Notes under the pieces: model-generated
Database searches by the model: none
What the model was told of the DNA's origin: nothing
The model's input: the letters and a program-made list of their open reading frames with translations, nothing else
Program-made: the position numbers and the translations under genes
Shown: in pieces, positions 1-12,400 of the stretch
How positions within the stretch are numbered: the stretch's first letter is position 1
Layout: every line of letters begins with the position of its first letter
Origin: Callipepla californica brunnescens
Lineage: Eukaryota; Chordata; Aves; Galliformes; Odontophoridae
Assembly: GCA_023055505.1 (NCBI GenBank)
Contig: JALIRH010000007.1
Span: 14,139,773 to 14,203,772, forward strand
Length of the DNA stretch: 64,000 nt
Reading direction: 5' to 3'

Positions 1-974
1 GTACCAGAGTCAGTCTTCAAAATCTCTGCTTTATAAAAGAAAAAAAAGAAAAAGAAAAATCAACTGTGGGATCATGAACACTGAATTGCTCAGAAATTGT
101 ACAAAAATCATTTATCCAGTAAAAGGCACAGGGATAATTATTCCTACTCTTCAGTTAACAATTTTAGTATTCTAAAAGACAGGTGGAGTGACAGATGTTA
201 ATTGTGAATGATGGATGTTAAAGATTCCCTTTGTTCCTAAGGGAAGAAAAGTGGGAGATTCAGAAGTCTCACACCTTTCTTTTGCTATCTATGACACTAA
301 TTTACTGTGCCCAAGAGTCTGAAAGGAGTTAGTTTATATCTAACCTTTCCGCGTTGTACCAGCTTAAGGCCAGAAGAGTCAGAGTCTGTATTATAATCCA
401 GTTGCTTCTGCTAGACGTGGTATTCGTGTAAACAAGAAAAGTGTATGGATTGGCTTTTATTTGTTTGTTTGGTTGGTTTTGCTGGTACTACAGTTGTGGA
501 AGATAACTGTACTGATAATCCTGCAAGTCGGTATATTTATGTTGATAATTATTTGCATGAAACAAGCAGTATGACACTTACATAGTAAAAAGCATTTTGT
601 TTCAAAAAAATGCAGAATGAAAAAACATTTTGCACAGTAATCAGGAAGGAATGGTGAGAGAGATGGAGAAGCTTAATGCAACTTTTTCTTACTTTTTGTA
701 TTGATCCTGCATAATAAAATTTTTCCTCTGATGAAGTATTGGCTTTTTGGCCTGCCCTCTTTTTCCTTTGCTGGTGAGGGTTTATTGGTGCTTCACCCAT
801 TCTGCTAGTGTGCCTTTGTGGCCAGAGTGTGCAACACAGAATAATTGTAGGTTGGTTACACTTGACAGAAAGAAAATAGACAATTACACACATAAATTAA
901 TATTTAATAATTTATATGAGATGTAGGTAGTTTCACTTCCAGATGAAGCATGTTGAACTTGTTTACTTATAAAA
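1..974. other. AT-rich unique DNA, no gene seen
   Basis: No repeat family, RNA gene or exon was recognised. A 114-codon frame on the minus strand (549-893) has no recognisable domain and a composition expected from AT-rich DNA, so I do not call it a gene. Confidence 0.6.
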
Positions 975-1071
975 AGAATCACAGAAGTGTAGGGGTTAGA
1001 AGGGACCTCCAGAGATCATCTAGTCCAACACTCCTGACTAAGCAGGCTCCCTAGACCAGGTTGCACAGGTA
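975..1071 (-). mobile_element. CR1 LINE 3' end fragment
   Basis: Read on the plus strand the segment opens with AGAATCACAGAA, then GGGTTAGAAGGGACCTCC, ATCATCTAGTCCAAC and CTAGACCAGGTTGCACAGG. This is the standard reverse complement of the last 100 bases of bird CR1, so the element lies on the minus strand. CR1 is usually 5' truncated and copied by target-primed reverse transcription, and this copy fits that. It has no coding part. Confidence 0.93.
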
Positions 1072-1879
1072 ATTCAAAAAGTGAAAATCAGTGTCTGAAT
1101 TACTATATAAAGAAAGAAATGTTTCAGAAAGGTTCTTGTGATTTCTTCGCTTCAGAAAATTACCAAAAATTAGAAAGACATCACTGTAGAATAGATTGAG
1201 TCGAGGCTAAGTCTTGGAGTCTACTTTTAAAGATCTTGAGAGAATGCTACATAGACGATCAAATCTAGATGATTTATCATGATGCCCAACAGAAGCAGAC
1301 TGTTAGTCCTCTAAAAACAAATAAGTTTATGCATGCGTATGTGAAAATTAGTTATTTGCAGGTTAATACAAATTCAAAATCTTACTGAACTGTTGTATGT
1401 TTGCTAGACTTACCTCTCTGTTTTGTATTCTAGAACACTCATTTGTTACTGGAAAATAATCCTGCCCATATTTCACAAATTTCACTATCAAGGATGCATG
1501 AAGTGTAAGTAATGGCAGAATTCATTGTTTTCCTTTTGTAGCACAGTATGACATCTCCTACACTTCACAGTTTAAATGTAATTAGAATTTAAACTTCAGC
1601 AAGGAAACACATACATTAACACATACATTTGTTCATATTTTGGTATAAAATTATCTAAATCTGACATTGTATTATAGTAACATTCATATATATTAGTCTA
1701 AATATGCTATGCATGCAATATCAAATGAAATCACTGCTATCCTTTTCTGAATGTTAATTAGCATCTTCTCCATAACACGTGAAATAAAATAGCAACAAGA
1801 GACAAAATGGAAGATGAGGAAGTATAACATCTGACTTTCTTTTATTCTTAAGATCGTAAAAAGAATCACTGAAATAAAT
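1072..1879. other. AT-rich unique DNA, nothing recognised
   Basis: Stop-dense in all frames, with no repeat or RNA signature seen. Confidence 0.55.
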
Positions 1880-1937
1880 AGAATCATAGAATTCTTTGGG
1901 TTGGAAGGGACCCCAGGGCTGACTAACTCCATTTTGG
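1880..1937 (-). mobile_element. short CR1 3' tail remnant
   Basis: AGAATCATAGAATTCTTTGGGTTGGAAGGGACC matches the complement of the CR1 3' tail, with the ATTCTATGATT-type terminal repeat at its edge. Only about 60 bases remain and the right boundary is approximate. It lies inside a chance 139-codon minus-strand frame (1754-2173), which weakens any coding reading of that frame. Confidence 0.85.
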
Positions 1938-2528
1938 AACTTTTCACATTGGGAATGTGCATCCAAGACTGGAAGTATTTGTATGCATTCATTCCATTTT
2001 ATGCAGTGTTTATTATTTACAGTTAAAGTAAATGCAGAAATGCCCACAAAGATGATTTTATCTTCTAGCACAGAAATAGTGAGTACAGCTGCCTCAATCA
2101 GGAGAGACATAATTGCTACCAGCATATCTAAATAATAAAAATTAAATAATCTTTCAAAATTAGAATAATGCAACCTACTGTTTCAAAAATACACTAAAAA
2201 TTTACACTGTCCAGTGTCCTGTTAGAAGAGTCAAGCAAGTTTTCTGGGAACTGTAATTGATGCCTTGAAAGAAAGCTTAATTATTTTGAAGTATACAAAA
2301 TCTTTGTGTCTGTTAAGTCTTTAAAATTTTGTTTTCTTGTTTGTTTTTTGTTGCTGTTACTGTGTGAATGAGAGAGACCTAAGTATTAGATGCTGTACTC
2401 CATATTGCTGAGCCCTTCTGACCATTGTCTCTGCAAAATATGCGTCTGCTCCAATATACTTTGGATTGTCTAATGGGCAATAATAACAACAAGAATGACA
2501 TTATTTAAAAACAATTCCAAGATATTTT

Positions 2529-2567
2529 ACACACACACATGCACGCGCGCGCACACACACACACACA
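2529..2567. repeat. (CA)n/(CG)n dinucleotide microsatellite
   Basis: An alternating purine-pyrimidine run of about 39 bases: CA repeats, then a GCGCGCG core, then CA repeats again. The pattern is unbroken enough to favour Z-DNA and length polymorphism. Confidence 0.95.
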
Positions 2568-3303
2568 AAATACTCAGCTTTGAAAACATAAAGTCAAAGT
2601 TCTTTTGAAATTGTACATTTGTACCTTTCTTTACAGTAGATGCCTAAAATAGTCATTAATCAAAATATTTTGAAACTGTTTCCTCAATTATGTGTCTGAG
2701 CAATGAAAATAATAGTTATTTCTGAAGGAAAAACTAGATTAATCTTTTCAGACTTTAAGAGAACTAGGGATTCTTTCTGTTTGTTCCTTTCTTTAATGTG
2801 TGTATTTACATCATTTAACATAACTGATTCAAAAGCCGTAGGGAGAGACAAGGTCTTCAGCTTGATGCAAGCATGAAAGCTTATCTATTTTATTTTATCC
2901 TATTGCGTTCCATTATATTCAATTTCATCTATCTCTATACTCTAATATACTCTCTAATATTGACACATTGTTGAAGAACACAGCTGAGCTTATATACTTT
3001 TACAGCAATAGCTACACAATAGCATTTGTGTAATTAGACTACGTGACTAAGTTATGTTGTTGAATCAATGCCTTGTGGTACATACATTACACATTGTATC
3101 AACACTCTCTTATCACTTGTATTCTTTCTTCAGGAACCCACTTTCTGTTGCCAAGGCCTGTGGCCTAAAATGGCTGATACATCAATGTTGTTTGTTACAA
3201 GCTGGGCAGTACTTCCAGTCCTGCTCTCTAACTGTATCTCCACAGTAGGGTACCACATTATATAAATAGTGTCATCTTGAATTTCATACAGGATATACTG
3301 TGC

Positions 3304-3326
3304 TTTTTTTTTTTTTTTTTTTTTTT
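3304..3326. repeat. poly-T run (23 T)
   Basis: An uninterrupted T run followed by CC. No retrogene body or target duplication is visible next to it, so it is listed only as a homopolymer. Confidence 0.95.
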
Positions 3327-4010
3327 CCTTGTAGAGTGCTACTGTCATTATTTTTCAATATATTTGATAAGGATAAAATACACCTTTTCATAATACAGTA
3401 ATTGAGAGCTTTCTAAAGTTTTTAGAATTATTTGTCATATAAACATATCAATATTGGGAATTATATGACAAAGAATATTTCTGGACAAAAATTATCAGCA
3501 CCGAAGAAGGATGGTAATACAAACACAATGTTTACAATGAGCCTGTCAAACAATACACATAGAAAATGTCTGGAAAATATAAATTTGAAAGGGACAGAGA
3601 GGAAATATATGAAGCTGTCAGGCTATCATGTAAATCTCAATAGAGGTTTATACATAACCATTTTTTTAAATAAAGAAAATGTCTCATTTGCATTTTGAGA
3701 AGAAGATTTTAGAAAGGATAGCATTTCAACACTATGGATAATGACATCTGTATAAACTTTTACTGTGCTGTTATTACCTAGGATGGATAGTAATAGAAAA
3801 TACAGACTTAGCAGTCTATACTGCAGTCAGCAGTAACTTGTCTTTCATACATTCTTAATAGACTCATTGTACTTCTCCAAATGGAAAACTGCACAAAATA
3901 TAGCTACCGGTGAGACTTTTTAATGAGGATAATGTTAAAAATTCACCTGGAGACTGATCTGCTAGTCATATCGGATACTTAAGAATGGGCAAATATGGTA
4001 AATATGTACA

Positions 4011-4121
4011 TTTTTCTTTTCTTTTCTTTTCTTTTCTTTTCTTTTCTTTTCTTTTCTTTTCTTTTCTTTTCTTTTCTTTTCTTTTCTTTTCTTTTCTTTT
4101 CTTTTCTTTTCTTTTCTTTTT
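4011..4121. repeat. (TTTTC)n pentamer microsatellite, about 22 units
   Basis: A near-perfect array of TTTTC with all pyrimidines on the plus strand. It begins after ATGTACA and ends at TAAATTC. The repetitive Lys/Glu/Arg frame on the minus strand and its Phe/Ser counterpart are artefacts of the repeat. The same pentamer forms a larger array at 34451-34768. Confidence 0.98.
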
Positions 4122-5227
4122 AAATTCAATCTAATGAGGAAATTTAGGAAGTTATAATTCACATTTATCTGTTTTCACTTAATCAATCTGTGTTACTGAT
4201 AATGAGCTGAACAGTAATTTTTTTTTTTTTTTAAGTCCTAGCATCTTGCCTGAGGTGCTGGGAGGTTTAATCCATAGATGAGAAATGGGCAGAGGAGAAC
4301 ATACATGGAAAATAAGTATAGTGAAAACTGTGAAAGCTCTACAGAGCTTTGAAAGGAAAGCAGAGGAGTGGGCCACTCTGAATGTTTCCTGAGACAGGAA
4401 GAGGAGCATTTAGTGGAACCAATTTTGCATACATTTAGCTTCCAGGATAGAAAATCACAGCATGATTTACAGGCACTCTTACTCAGATCATAAGACTTTG
4501 CAGCTTCAATATTTTCAAAAAGTTAGAGAGCTCAGATTCTGCAATTCAAATTTTTAGTTAACAAGATTCTTCTATTCAGACGACATGCTGAAGAACTTGA
4601 AATTCTGAGAGAGGGGCACACTGTCCCTGCTGTCAAAGACACTGAGTTCAGTAGAAGGCTTAGTGGGTCTGTCATGCAGGCAACTAATTCAAGAATTTAC
4701 TTGTTTTCCCTGTAAGAAATGTATATATATATTATAAAAGGACAAATCTAGCTACTTGTTTCAAAGTATTTTGCCTCTTGTGTCTTCTACAATTTAAAAA
4801 TCAATCTTCCAAAATATTTTTAAATATTGTAAACTAAAGATGTCAGTGTTACAGCTTTGTCTGTATTGGATGTTTTGGACTGTAGCACAAAGAGAACTTT
4901 GCACCACATCCATAATGTGTAGTAAAGTTTTAGGCAGTCATTTCAGATAACATTTTAATGGTAAAGAATACAGGAAAAAAGAAAAAAGAAAAGAATGGGA
5001 ATATAAGCCAAAATAGGTGTATGATGCTTTTATAGACTTCAAAAATACGTTATTTTTCATGTGAGTAAGGAAAATGTTGAGAAACTATTTATGAACAGAC
5101 ATTTTATATGAAAAATCTGAAGGCGGAGAAAAGAAGGAATGACTGATACCATAAATTGTGTTCCTTTCAGTATTGTTCTCACACCTTTAAACAGTTGTTA
5201 TTTCTAAATACTGCCATCATATTAGGA

Positions 5228-5260
5228 GTTTTTGTTTGTTTGTTTGTTTGTTTTCTTTTT
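5228..5260. repeat. (GTTT)n low-complexity run
   Basis: Five or so GTTT units followed by T-rich DNA. No transposon body is attached. Confidence 0.85.
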
Positions 5261-8200
5261 CCTGTGAGGACAGAACAATCTTAGGCTAGAAAAAGATATA
5301 AACTGAAGAAAGAAAAATGGTTATTACCAGATATCTTACAAAAGCATTTTTTATCACCATTTTGATTTATTTAGCTAAAGAATAAATCACATAAGGCAAA
5401 ATCTGCTAATGAGCTATCAAAATGGCAACAAACAACAGACATTAACAAATTAGGGAGGAATTCATATTTTCTAATTTATGTATCTGAAAGTTAAAACTTT
5501 GAAGACTTTGTAGTTGGCAAAGAAAAATGGGCACCTTCATAGGATGATTCATCTAATCCTTACAGACAACTAGATTATGCAGCATGAATTGTGCTTCTGA
5601 AATGCTGATTTCTTCCATTGACTTTAAATGGTTCCAGGGATGTCCAGCCGAGATTCAGGTGGCTCATTTTTGAATACCCGAGGGTAGCTGAAGTTATTTC
5701 TATCTATAATACATTCAGTAGGAAAAGGCTGTCATACAGCAAAACAGTTAGATAAGTAAATCTTTCCTATTTGGAAGAAAAAAAGGGTAGTAATGAAAAG
5801 ATCAGGAATTCTTATGTTATTATGTTAAGACAACTGATTTTTAGTTTTAACTCTGAAGGCATAATAGGTAGTCATTTCCTTATTATTTATCTTATTAAAA
5901 TGACACTGTGTGTCTTAAGATTTAAGATTTAAGTCATTATGGTTTGGCCTTCACTAGCATTCTCGGGTACTACACACATGGGAAGAATCCTATTCTTCCA
6001 GAAAACAAAAGATGTCTGTATTAAATGTTTTTTAACTGAAAGCTATTGCATGAGTTCAACCTTATGCTAAAGATTTTTGTTTTATACACTTTCTTGGCTA
6101 CTTTTTAATAGTTTGTAAGAATGGAAAGTTTTCCTGAACTACGAGAGTTTTTTACAGTAGCAAACTGTTAGACATCAGGTAGATGCTTCTATTGAGGTTA
6201 TGAGTCTAAAACCAAATATGATATTCCAGATATGTAGTCACTGTGGCTTTGTACAGTACTAGTGAGTAATGTTCCTATTTATGTCACTTGTGACACAGTT
6301 CTTTCCAGCTGAACCAACTACTAAGGGTATCACAATGCTGTTTCAGATGTGAACTGAGAAATGAACTTAGGATATGAAAATATACAAAAAAAAAGTCTTC
6401 AATCCTGACCTTAGTCATTGAAGTAAAGTCCTAAAGTTGAAAATTTCATGTATTCTATTATATATCCCTTGATGCATTCAACTCTCTGCTGTTATTTTGG
6501 TAGATAAATGTATTACACAAATTACATCTTAGTCATAAAGGTTTCTCAGCAATGAAAAAGTTAGCATTGTAAGGTAAAATTGTAACACTGTTAGGAAAGG
6601 TAAAAATTGGTAGAGAAAGGCTGAAGACATCTAAAGGAACCAAAATTGGCTCATGAATAAAAAAACATGGTCCAAAAACTAATTTCAAAATGTTTTATAT
6701 GACTTATGGGTATTTTTTACATCAAAGCCACACAGCGTTACTGACAATAAAAGAAGTATTAAATAGAATATCTCAAATTTATTGAAAAGCTGCAGGATTT
6801 AAGAGAAAACAGAAATGTAAAAACATTTCAGAAAGAATAAAGCTTTAAATCTAAGAAAGTCAGAAACAAGAAATAAACAAAAAATCTTTTAAATCTATAT
6901 TTTGGGCTAAGAAACATTGAAACACTGTCTCTTTGCACTTTGTCAGGAAGTTCTTGATAGAGTTTTATACAAGCAGGTACAAAGAATTTGTTTTTTAGAG
7001 AATAACACTTTTAGCAGTATGCGTTAGAAAAACCCTTTCAAACCTTATACATCACAGCATTAACTTTGCAACTGACATCCATGCTCATTGAGAGCATGTG
7101 GAGGAAAGAGAAAAACAACTCTCCATACCTTTTTAATTCCTTATCTTCTTCTAACCTTTGTTTTTCTTCAGATTCTCAGAACTGAGATTTGCTGTAGTTT
7201 TATGTTAAAGTGTCAAAACAAAATTCAGTCTTAGTGTTTTTAATCGAAGTATCAGACCATAATGAATCCGTCATTCTAATTTTTGTCTCATGTACTTCAC
7301 TGCTATTTGCATCTGTGAAGCCTTTATAGGAGATTTCTGTGTAAAGGGTTCATTTGATCACCTCTAAACAGCACTGATAGATAATGTTATCCTGCACTCA
7401 CTACAACAGAAGGTTTACAAGTTATGATTTTCTGAAATAAGTAGGTGAGATCTATTCCTAAACCGAGTTCAAATGAATAAAATAAATTGTATCAGTTCTG
7501 ATTCACACTCCCCTCACACTACTAATGTGATAAACCTCAGGCAATACTTAAACTTTCTTTTTTCATGCCTCCTAATTTTGCCCATTTTACCTACAAAATC
7601 TCATTTCATTTTTTCATAAATTGACTTGCAACTCATTGTCTACTTGTGAATCCCTTGTATTGGCCACCTTGTTGTAAGGCTGTAAGGTTGTTAAAAGATC
7701 AGGAAATAGGATTTAAAGGATTTATAGCACACAGCTTCATTTAATCTCTGTCTAAATCCATACAAATTGAAGGAGTAGCTGCCTACATTTTTTTCTTTCT
7801 TTCTTTTTAACTAGAATAGAGGCAGGATATGCTTGTAACTTTGTGTAAAATCACCTGAGGTTTTCCAAAGGAAATATTGGAGTTTGCAAGCTGTATTACC
7901 TAAAAGTTGAAACAAACATAATAAACTCTTCCCAAAAGTGCATTTTCTATAATGATTATTCCATTAGATATGACACAAAATCAAGTAAAACAGAATTCTT
8001 TGTTAGCTTGTTACTCAGATGAAAATAAAATAGGCAAAATCAATAGCTGGACATTATTCTGCTTCTCATAGATATTTTGCAGGGAGTACTATAATAAAAC
8101 ACATCTAATTCACATATTTGCTATATACCAATCTCCACTTAGCTGCTCAAATGAGATATGGAGCTACTAAATTGCTTAACCGTGACAAATCTGACATATT

Positions 8201-9293
8201 TCAAGTCTAGAAGCATTTAGCTTGGATAAATGGAGGTACTACAAGCTTATAAGTGACTTCAGAGGTAAATCACAGTTGAATGGAAGCAAAGGACTGCAAC
8301 TTTGGATCCTTTACTTGAACTTCATTGACTCCTTTTATGTGCATTAACCTCAGCTTATTTTTCTTAACCTCAGTGTGTTTCTCAGTAGTGAGACTTGAAG
8401 CACAGTTATCCTGTGCTGTGTTCAATTAACAAAAGAAGATAAAATGTTTGTGTCAGCCTGGAAGTGCTAATGAAAACCAGCATTAATCATCTTCAGAGGG
8501 CTGTTGTGGAAAACAATTTCACATGGATTTCCTCCTCTAATTAAGCTATCTAGCTGAGACACCTCTGTTAGGGGGACATTGTTAGGTACTCTCCTTCCAC
8601 AGTCAGTTAAGAGAGACAGACCACACAACAGGGTAATTCACCTCGAACAAATCAACAAGAAGACTATCTGTCAGAAAGGAATGCATTTTTTTCATTAAAA
8701 TTGTCTGTATAATATATTAGCTTCTATATCTGTAAATTCAATACCTTCATAAGGGCTTTTATTATCACAGGAATAAAAGGCTGGACAAGAAAAATCACTG
8801 CTTTACAATACATACCAGCAAAAAATCTCTTATACTGAGTTATGCTTACATATTAGTACAGACCTGATAATCAGTTGAGTTGGATGAAAAAGACTTTACT
8901 TTAAATTCTAATCCTGATATGTAAATTTATGACAAGTCACCACACTCTAAATGTAAAATCTATGTAGTCTTCTACAAAAAAGAGTTCCCAACAACTGAAA
9001 TACTGTCTGTTAATGGAATATGGTAAAGTAGTGGCAAATGCTTGAAGTATCTAGATATAATGGAACAGTTTTTCACATTAAAAAAAAAAAAAGTAAAGAA
9101 AGGTACCATTTCTGATTATGTATCCAAGAATTAAGGCACAATGTTGGAGTTCATTTTTTTCACTATTGAACTTGTTCAAAACAAATCTTTCTGTTAGTGA
9201 CTGATCTTCCTGGAAAGTTAGTATGCTTCATTTGTAAAAAAATATTATATTACATCCTTCTGATTTCCCTGTTTTCACTTTCCTGTTTGTGGA

Positions 9294-9400
9294 AAACAAA
9301 TCTAAACAACAACGAAAACACCAAAAACCAACAAGAGCAAAATAACAGAGAAACAAACAAGCAAAAAAAACCACACACACAAAAAAACAATGGCTGAAAA
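9294..9400. repeat. A-rich low-complexity tract
   Basis: About 100 bases of mostly A and C on the plus strand with AACA and ACACAC words. Both strands carry short frames through it (Asn/Lys-rich on plus, Phe/Cys-rich on minus) that are compositional artefacts. Confidence 0.75.
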
Positions 9401-12400
9401 AAAAATTGTTTGTAAGTTGTTTAGTATCTGAAAATGTGATCATATCCAGCCAACAGTCTTAAGATACTTCCACTCAAAATAGAGCATCAAACTAGATTTT
9501 GTATTACAAAGGTTGTTTTTTTTTTAATTCTTGATGCAGCCTTCCATGCTGAGTGACATGTTCTGGAATCTTGCCTTAAGTTTTTCCTTCTGCTTCCTTT
9601 CTATCTTCCTTCTATGAAAATAAGCATAAAAATGTACACCAGTGATTTCTTCCTGCTTAATACTTTTTCTTTTAACTGTATAATCCATACGGAAAAGACT
9701 TACACTTCCAAAAGCATAAACTTCACTGTGATACTGAAGGAGAAACTCCACATAAAAACATCATTTTCCTTCATGATGTACTTTCTTCAAATCATTACTC
9801 ATTTTTGTAGAGGTAGTGGAAAAGCAAGGCTTAAAAGTATTTCTATTACATTCGGTGACACTCTTTTGTTAGAAATAATTTCCAATACCGTAATTCATAT
9901 TTTGTTATATCATTGTTTGTTTTTGTTTGTTTGTTTTTGTCTTTAATTACAGATTGTTTTACAGCATGTGTAAAGCAAAAGCATGGACTCCAGAGTAATT
10001 TGTTCTTAAGCATCTTTTACAGGACATTACTACCTACTACCTACTACTACCTGATACACTATGACCACTACTGTTGAAAAGCTATAGTGAGGACAGATAA
10101 ATTGTGAGCTAAAAAAACTCATATGTGATTCAGTAAAAAACAAATAATCAATTGGTGTGTTCAATCTATCTTAAAATAGTGATAAATAAAAATTACTAAA
10201 CAGAAACGTAGTTTAATAAAAGTATATAGTTTAAGCAAAAAATGCTTTTACATTGTTAAAATATTTTGACCTACAATGGAGCTAAACTGGTGCAAAATAT
10301 TCACCAATTATATTGGTACAGAATGGAAGGATAGAATCAACATTGCATAGTATAAGAGAACTCTTTGATTTCTTATCACGGTTGTCTTCTTTTCCTTCTC
10401 TGTTTACATTTGACATTTATAAGATTCATGGTTTGGCTATTGAACTCTGATTATTTGTGATCTCCTTGTAGTGTGGTACTTCAGTGTGAATTTTTTTGAA
10501 GATAAAAATTCACTCAACTGTTGTTTGCAATCCTATAAGGTATGTAAATGTACTGCATGACAAAAAGACTCATAGATGATCTATGTAAAATTCTTTCTGT
10601 AAATCCGATATCTAATCACAACATTTGGATACTGAGAAACAAACAAACAAACGAACAAATAATAATTTCCCAAATAATTTTCTGACAGCTTTTAGCAACC
10701 AGATAATATAATGCAGTAAAATTAAAAAAAAATACTAATCAAAGAACAGGTAAATCAGGAATATGAAGATAGAGATGGAAAGGTGAATGGAATATGATAA
10801 AAATCACTGGAAATAGAAGACAGTTTACCAGTTTCAAACAGTGGTTTCACATCAAAACTCACCTACAGCTCCAAGTTACTTGACTTACTGCACTTCTTGG
10901 AACTTCTCAAGTCAATGTTTTTTCTTCATATTTTTTTTATTTTGCAGGTTGTACGGAATCAAATACACTTCATTTTCACTGGAAAGCAACAGGAGCTTTC
11001 CTGCTTCCTAGCTAATATCAAAACAGCCATAAACAATAAAAGGAAAATGGTTTTATCAAACAATCTTCATTTTAAAGTGTCTAGAAAATAATGGTGTCCT
11101 TCAGCAGGAGACTGATCCAAATCATATAGTTTATCTCAAGTTTGAATCAAGATATTTTGGAAATTGTGGTGCACCTCGGAAACCAGGAAAACATAATGGT
11201 AGCAGACAAAGGGAACTAGAATGAATATTATTTTTCTGGCTTCTCATTGATAAAATGTTGATAGGAAATCAGACCCTATGTGGATCTTTCTCTGATATGC
11301 TGGGAAAATGATGAGGATCTAACAGGCTTAGGAAATAATGAACTGAATTTTGCTGTTGAAGGAAAGAGAAATAAAAGGCAGAAGCAAGTTGTGAATGTTG
11401 TAAATGCATGAGACAAGCTGGGCCTGGTTAGGAGTAATAAGGAAGAGTCTGGGAGAAGAACACTGAATTAAAATTGATATGTGGGAAATGGTACCATTGT
11501 AATTAAGTGATTAAAACCATTGCTCTTCTGTGCTAATTGACGCAATCAAAAAAAGTTCAGACTTGATAAAACGTGCACCTTGGGTCACTGAAAACAAAAC
11601 AAGAGAATAGCTAATGACTATGCATATTGCTCTGTCCAGAAGAATTCATGGAATATTACCAGGAAAAACCATTTTCTCTAGGTGGTTTTGCCTATTTCGC
11701 AGTTTTCATTAAAGTGGAAGGTAACTAACATCTTGAAGGACCTAATTAATTATGATATTAATTGTATAATTAATTTAATAATATCATTCCAGGATGATCT
11801 TGCTCAGTATCAGTGGTGACAGCCACTGGAGTCAATACATCTTGCCACTCATAACTCACAGAGAATTTGATGTAGAGCTATGGAAATGACATTTTCCTGC
11901 TACCAGTGGAAGAAAACTAGATGATGCAATCAATAACTGAATATTAGATGAGACGAATCTTGTCGTTAAGATGATGTTTATGAAATAAAAATGAAACATT
12001 TTAAGAAACTAGCCAGATTAGGCTCTGAAACTTATGTATTTGGTTCCTGTTATTTATCTGTTAATTCTGAAGCAATACAAATGTCTAAGCAAGTAAAATA
12101 TTCTGGCATACTAGGCGTGATATCTGTCAACATAGATAGGTTACAAATAACATGAAACCTTCGACTTCCTGGAAAAAAATAAAAGGTTGTCCTATTCTTT
12201 CTATGTTGAAGGAATTAAAAGATCAGTAGTAATGAAGAACCTTTTAACTGTGTCATTAGAATGCATATTTCAGTGTAGTCACAAATATAAATTGAGCCCA
12301 GAACACTGATGAAAGCTGAGTAGAGTTCCGGTCTAAAGTAGTCTGCTTCACAATTCACTTCTGATTTCTTGATCTGCAGATTCACTCAAAGATCAGAAAT

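Larger units (their letters stand above)
1938..4010. other. AT-rich unique DNA with two simple repeats
   Basis: Apart from the alternating purine-pyrimidine run at 2529-2567 and the poly-T at 3304-3326, nothing is recognised. A somewhat GC-richer patch near 3133-3250 begins after a pyrimidine tract plus CAG and ends in another CAG, but no coding signal follows. A weak exon-like block on the minus strand (2021-2127) is discussed under findings. Confidence 0.5.

Noticed and set aside
1754..2173. A 139-codon minus-strand gene
   Set aside because: Its C-terminal part reads through a CR1 remnant (1880-1937) and there is no recognised domain. Only the exon-like piece at 2021-2127 is kept, as a weak hypothesis.
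3304..3326. Poly-A tail of a processed pseudogene on the minus strand
   Set aside because: No intron-less gene body or target duplication could be found beside the run. The same applies to 37509-37532 and 57693-57711.
10918..11100. An exon after the strong pyrimidine tract and CAG at 10941-10947
   Set aside because: The acceptor-like signal is good, but no donor or recognisable coding or conserved block follows, and T-rich tracts before CAG are frequent here.
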